DNA from: a bacterium UBP18_UBA7526
GTDB taxonomy: Bacteria; UBP18; UBA7526
Reading direction: 5' to 3'
NCBI GenBank assembly: GCA_002478245.1
Contig: DLMW01000057.1
Span: 1 to 7,257 of the forward strand
Length of the DNA: 7,257 bases
The position numbers and the translations under genes were made by a program. The notes under the pieces are model-generated. The model searched no databases, had not been told where the DNA came from, and saw nothing but the letters and a program-made list of their open reading frames with translations. This document shows positions 4,893-7,257 of the stretch, piece after piece (position 1 is the first letter of the stretch; every line of letters begins with the position of its first letter).

Positions 4893-5576
4893 TTAATATA
4901 TCCTCTTATAGGGCGGACCCTTGGGGATATTGGTGAGGTAGATATGCCCATTTTCATCGATATAGATGTAGAAGGCATCGCGCGTCTTGTAATGCTGGTA
5001 GTACTTTATCACTGCCCTCACAAACCTCTGGGTCTCAGGATAGGGAGGTATTCTTCCATAGTATTCTACTTTACTCGGTCCGGCATTATAGGCTGCCAAA
5101 GCTAAGGATAAACTATTGTTGAACTTATCGAACATCTGGCGCAGATACTTTACTCCCCCCTCAATATTATGCCGGGGATCCCAGACATCCTCCACTCCCA
5201 AATGGGCTGCTGTCTGAGGCATGATCTGCATCAGGCCCTGCGCCCCTTTCCGCGATAGGGCCTTAACCTCAAAGTCGCTCTCCACCTTGATGACCGCCCT
5301 TATGAGCAGGGGGTCGAGATGATACTTTTGGGCAAATTTATCGATGAGGTGATTAAAGTTGTCCTCTTTATCCTCTAGTCTCATAACCAATTTATATCTC
5401 GGGTCATCCGGCCGATCGGTAAGATAGACCCGACCCTTCTCATCCGTATAGGAGAAGAGATCTGCCCAGGCATTACTAATAGTGAACAGTGAACAGTGAA
5501 CGGTGAACAGGAGAAAAAAGGCGAGGCGAATGAGTACCATGCATGGATATGTATCGTGCCTACGATCCACCATCAT
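4893..5576 (-). CDS. Secreted lytic transglycosylase, SLT type, with two DUF4124-like motifs
   Basis: The enzyme cleaves peptidoglycan between MurNAc and GlcNAc to form 1,6-anhydro-MurNAc ends in the periplasm. The 227-residue precursor has a signal peptide (hydrophobic about 14-33, likely cleavage after A36-W-A38). The SLT domain spans about 73-195: V98-E99-S with Glu99 as the catalytic acid, G-A-Q-G-L-M-Q-I-M-P, N-I-E-G-G-V-x-Y-L, and A-L-A-A-Y-N-A-G-P. DUF4124-like motifs flank it: Y-T-D-E-K-G-R-V-Y-L-T-D (43-54) and Y-I-D-E-N-G-H-I-Y-L-T-N (205-216). The start is uncertain: ATGs at 5576 and 5573 have only a GGGG-type SD, and an ATG at 5540 has none. Part of the signal peptide is encoded by a 7-bp tandem repeat. 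It lies 31 nt after comM and overlaps the SD of the kinase-like gene. Confidence 0.88.
   Translation of the reverse strand: MMVDRRHDTYPCMVLIRLAFFLLFTVHCSLFTISNAWADLFSYTDEKGRVYLTDRPDDPRYKLVMRLEDKEDNFNHLIDKFAQKYHLDPLLIRAVIKVESDFEVKALSRKGAQGLMQIMPQTAAHLGVEDVWDPRHNIEGGVKYLRQMFDKFNNSLSLALAAYNAGPSKVEYYGRIPPYPETQRFVRAVIKYYQHYKTRDAFYIYIDENGHIYLTNIPKGPPYKRIY
5481..5508 (-). repeat. Four tandem 7-bp units in the transglycosylase signal peptide
   Basis: On the plus strand the units are AGTGAAC three times and GGTGAAC once. They encode about residues 23-32 (L-F-T-V-H-C-S-L-F-T), the core of the secretion signal. A change of one or two units would shift the reading frame near the start of the gene; a change of three would keep it. 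Confidence 0.9.
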
Positions 5577-5607
5577 CTATGCCCCAATATCCGCGATGAT
5601 TCACCTC

Positions 5608-7149
5608 TTACATCCAGAGGGTTCGATCCAGGCTGCGGTAGCCGATGGCCTCTGAGACATGGGCCGGTTCGATATCCGGTTTTCCCTCTAAATCAGCAAT
5701 GGTGCGCGAGACCTTCAGTATCCTATCGTAGGCCCTTGCTGAGAGGCCTAACTGGGTGATGGCCAACTTAATGAGGTCCTGGGATTCGCTCGTTATCTTG
5801 CAGAACTCCCGGATCTCTTTGGTCTCCATATGGGCATTGCAGAACATCCCCTTTCGACCCTGGAACCTCTTCTGTTGGATGAGCCTTGCCCTATTCACCC
5901 TCTTTTTTATTACCTCCGATCTCTCCCCTGTCTTTTGAGAGGCAAGCTCCCTATACTTCACTCGGGGAACCTCTAAGTGGATATCGATCCTGTCCAGAAG
6001 TGGCCCAGATATCCTTGAGCGATACTTCTGAATCTTGGGAGGGGTACAGGTGCACTCATTGACTGGATCACCAAAGAAGCCGCAGGGGCAGGGGTTCATG
6101 GCGCAAGCAAGCATAAATTGGGCAGGATAGGCAAGGGAGGTAACTGCCCGCGATATGGTAACTACCCCATCCTCCAGTGGCTGGCGCAGGACCTCTAGGA
6201 CGTTTCTCTTAAACTCTGGTAGTTCATCTAAGAATAGAACCCCATGATGGGAGAGGCTCACCTCTCCTGGCCGGGGGATCCTTCCTCCTCCAATCAAGGC
6301 AATGTCTGAGGCGGTATGGTGGGGACTTCTGAAGGGACGGGTGGCGATGAGTGCTACCTGGGGAGGGATGAGGCCCGCGATGGAGTGGATCTTTGTCGTC
6401 TCCAAGGCCTCCTCTAAAGTCATATCTGGGATGATGGTGGGGAGTCTTCGAGCGAGCATGGTCTTTCCTGAGCCAGGAGGACCGATCATGATCACATTGT
6501 GCCCTCCCGCTGCCGCTACCTCTAAGGCCCGCTTGGCATGCTCCTGTCCCTTGACATCGGTAAAATCCACCTTGTATTCTCTCTCCTTCTCAAAGACCCC
6601 TTCTAAGTCTAAGGAGAAGGGTTCGATCTTTCTCTTCCCTATTAAGAAATCTACTGTCTGGGAGAGGTTTTCCACAGGATAGACATTGAGACCCTTTACT
6701 ACCGCGGCCTCTGCCCTATTATCCAGAGGAAAGATAATTCCCTCCCTTCCCTCTTTCTGACTGAATAGGGCAATGGGTAGGGCACCAGGGATGGAACGCA
6801 CTCCCCCATCCAGGGATAACTCCCCTAAGATGACGTATCTCTTAAATTCTGCCTTCTCCATCTGACCGGTAGCCGCTAAGATCCCTAAGGCAATGGGTAG
6901 ATCGAATAGGGAACCTTCCTTCTTAACATCTGCCGGAGCAAGGTTGACCGTAATCCTCTTTGTCGGGAATTTGAAGCCAGAGTTCTTTATGGCGGCTTTA
7001 ACCCTATCCTTTGATTCTTTTACCGCCACATCGGGTAATCCCACAGTATTGAACGAGGGAAGGCCCTTGGCGATGTCTACCTCTACCTCAACAGAATAGG
7101 CTTCTATTCCCAGTACCGCACTACTATAGACCTTGGCCAAACCCACCAT
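5608..7149 (-). CDS. comM: Mg-chelatase-like AAA+ ATPase ComM (YifB)
   Basis: ComM is a hexameric helicase that promotes branch migration of transforming DNA during integration into the chromosome. The 513-residue protein has the full family layout. The N-terminal ChlI-like domain is at about 20-145 (A-Y-x-V-E-V-E-V-D-I, G-L-P-D, N-L-A-P-A-D). The AAA+ core has Walker A G223-P-P-G-S-G-K-T230 and Walker B V304-L-F-L-D-E309. A four-cysteine insert follows (C354, C356, C366, C368; C-P-C and C-T-C), then R-I-S-G-P-L-L-D-R-I-D with the likely arginine finger. The C-terminal domain carries L-S-A-R-A-Y-D-R-I-L-K-V-S-R-T-I-A. The length matches the family. The ATG has GGAGG 4 nt upstream. It is the first gene of the run that continues through the transglycosylase, the kinase-like protein and the TM2-like protein. 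Confidence 0.96.
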   Translation of the reverse strand: MVGLAKVYSSAVLGIEAYSVEVEVDIAKGLPSFNTVGLPDVAVKESKDRVKAAIKNSGFKFPTKRITVNLAPADVKKEGSLFDLPIALGILAATGQMEKAEFKRYVILGELSLDGGVRSIPGALPIALFSQKEGREGIIFPLDNRAEAAVVKGLNVYPVENLSQTVDFLIGKRKIEPFSLDLEGVFEKEREYKVDFTDVKGQEHAKRALEVAAAGGHNVIMIGPPGSGKTMLARRLPTIIPDMTLEEALETTKIHSIAGLIPPQVALIATRPFRSPHHTASDIALIGGGRIPRPGEVSLSHHGVLFLDELPEFKRNVLEVLRQPLEDGVVTISRAVTSLAYPAQFMLACAMNPCPCGFFGDPVNECTCTPPKIQKYRSRISGPLLDRIDIHLEVPRVKYRELASQKTGERSEVIKKRVNRARLIQQKRFQGRKGMFCNAHMETKEIREFCKITSESQDLIKLAITQLGLSARAYDRILKVSRTIADLEGKPDIEPAHVSEAIGYRSLDRTLWM

Positions 7150-7257
7150 CTATCCTCCCTTCAGTCGGGGTCGTCTGTGATCGGTAATAATTGGTATATG
7201 GTTTACGGTAAGCCCCGTTAGAAAATTCAACAGATATATCCCTTAAAGGCATATTTC
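7150..7257 (-). promoter_or_regulatory. Upstream region of comM with weak promoter and shared motif
   Basis: No gene is visible in these 108 nt. On the minus strand a weak -35 CTTACC (7212-7207), a 17-nt spacer and the -10 TATTAC (7189-7184) would start transcription near 7177. The motif GAATTTTCTAACGGG (7228-7214) lies one base upstream of that -35. TTACCG occurs twice as a direct repeat, at 7211-7206 and 7188-7183. The poor -35 would suit a promoter that needs an activator, but this is inference. Confidence 0.35.

Noticed and set aside
5530..5576. Small palindromes (ATCGT-AGGC-ACGAT and CATGCATG) near the transglycosylase start
   Set aside because: They are short, inside or at the edge of coding sequence, and not clearly placed to control translation.

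Overview
All recognisable genes lie on the minus strand, so transcription runs from high to low coordinates. Spacing is tight, with a 4-nt overlap, a Shine-Dalgarno (SD) overlapping a stop codon, and gaps of about 7 to 110 nt. SDs of the GGAGG type and sigma-70-like promoters point to a bacterium. An apolipoprotein N-acyltransferase, a lipobox lipoprotein and a secreted lytic transglycosylase suggest a diderm (Gram-negative-type) cell. Short tandem repeats inside or at the ends of genes resemble what I associate with uncultured, metagenome-derived lineages. I cannot assign a phylum, and GC content is mid-range by eye.

In order of transcription, the first block is comM (Mg-chelatase-like AAA+ ATPase of competence), a lytic transglycosylase with two flanking DUF4124-like motifs, a P-loop deoxynucleotide-kinase-like protein whose tail is encoded by an 18-bp repeat, and a TM2-like membrane protein. 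A strong promoter then precedes a DJ-1/PfpI-family lipoprotein, which ends in an excellent intrinsic terminator. lnt follows directly, coupled by a GTGA overlap to a membrane-anchored NTF2-like protein. The last block is an XRE-type regulator, a two-CxxC putative zinc protein, a very charged 83-residue protein and the start of dprA, which runs off the left edge.

Two competence genes, comM and dprA, frame the window; in many bacteria they are near neighbours, but here nine other genes lie between them. The middle is mostly cell-envelope biology: peptidoglycan lysis, lipoprotein acylation, a lipoprotein and membrane proteins.

The less ordinary signals are non-coding or repeat-derived. There are two unrelated 4 x 7-bp tandem arrays inside reading frames, one in the transglycosylase signal peptide and one in a cytoplasmic loop of Lnt. 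An 18-bp repeat with a long inverted repeat ends the kinase gene, and a degenerate relative ends the regulator gene. A 14-15 bp motif is shared upstream of the predicted -35 boxes of comM and the PfpI gene. Two terminator-like hairpins sit directly in front of a downstream SD, leaving no room for a promoter. Inverted repeats surround two predicted promoters in the regulator/dprA block. No CRISPR array, insertion sequence, tRNA or rRNA was seen, and no clear defence system.
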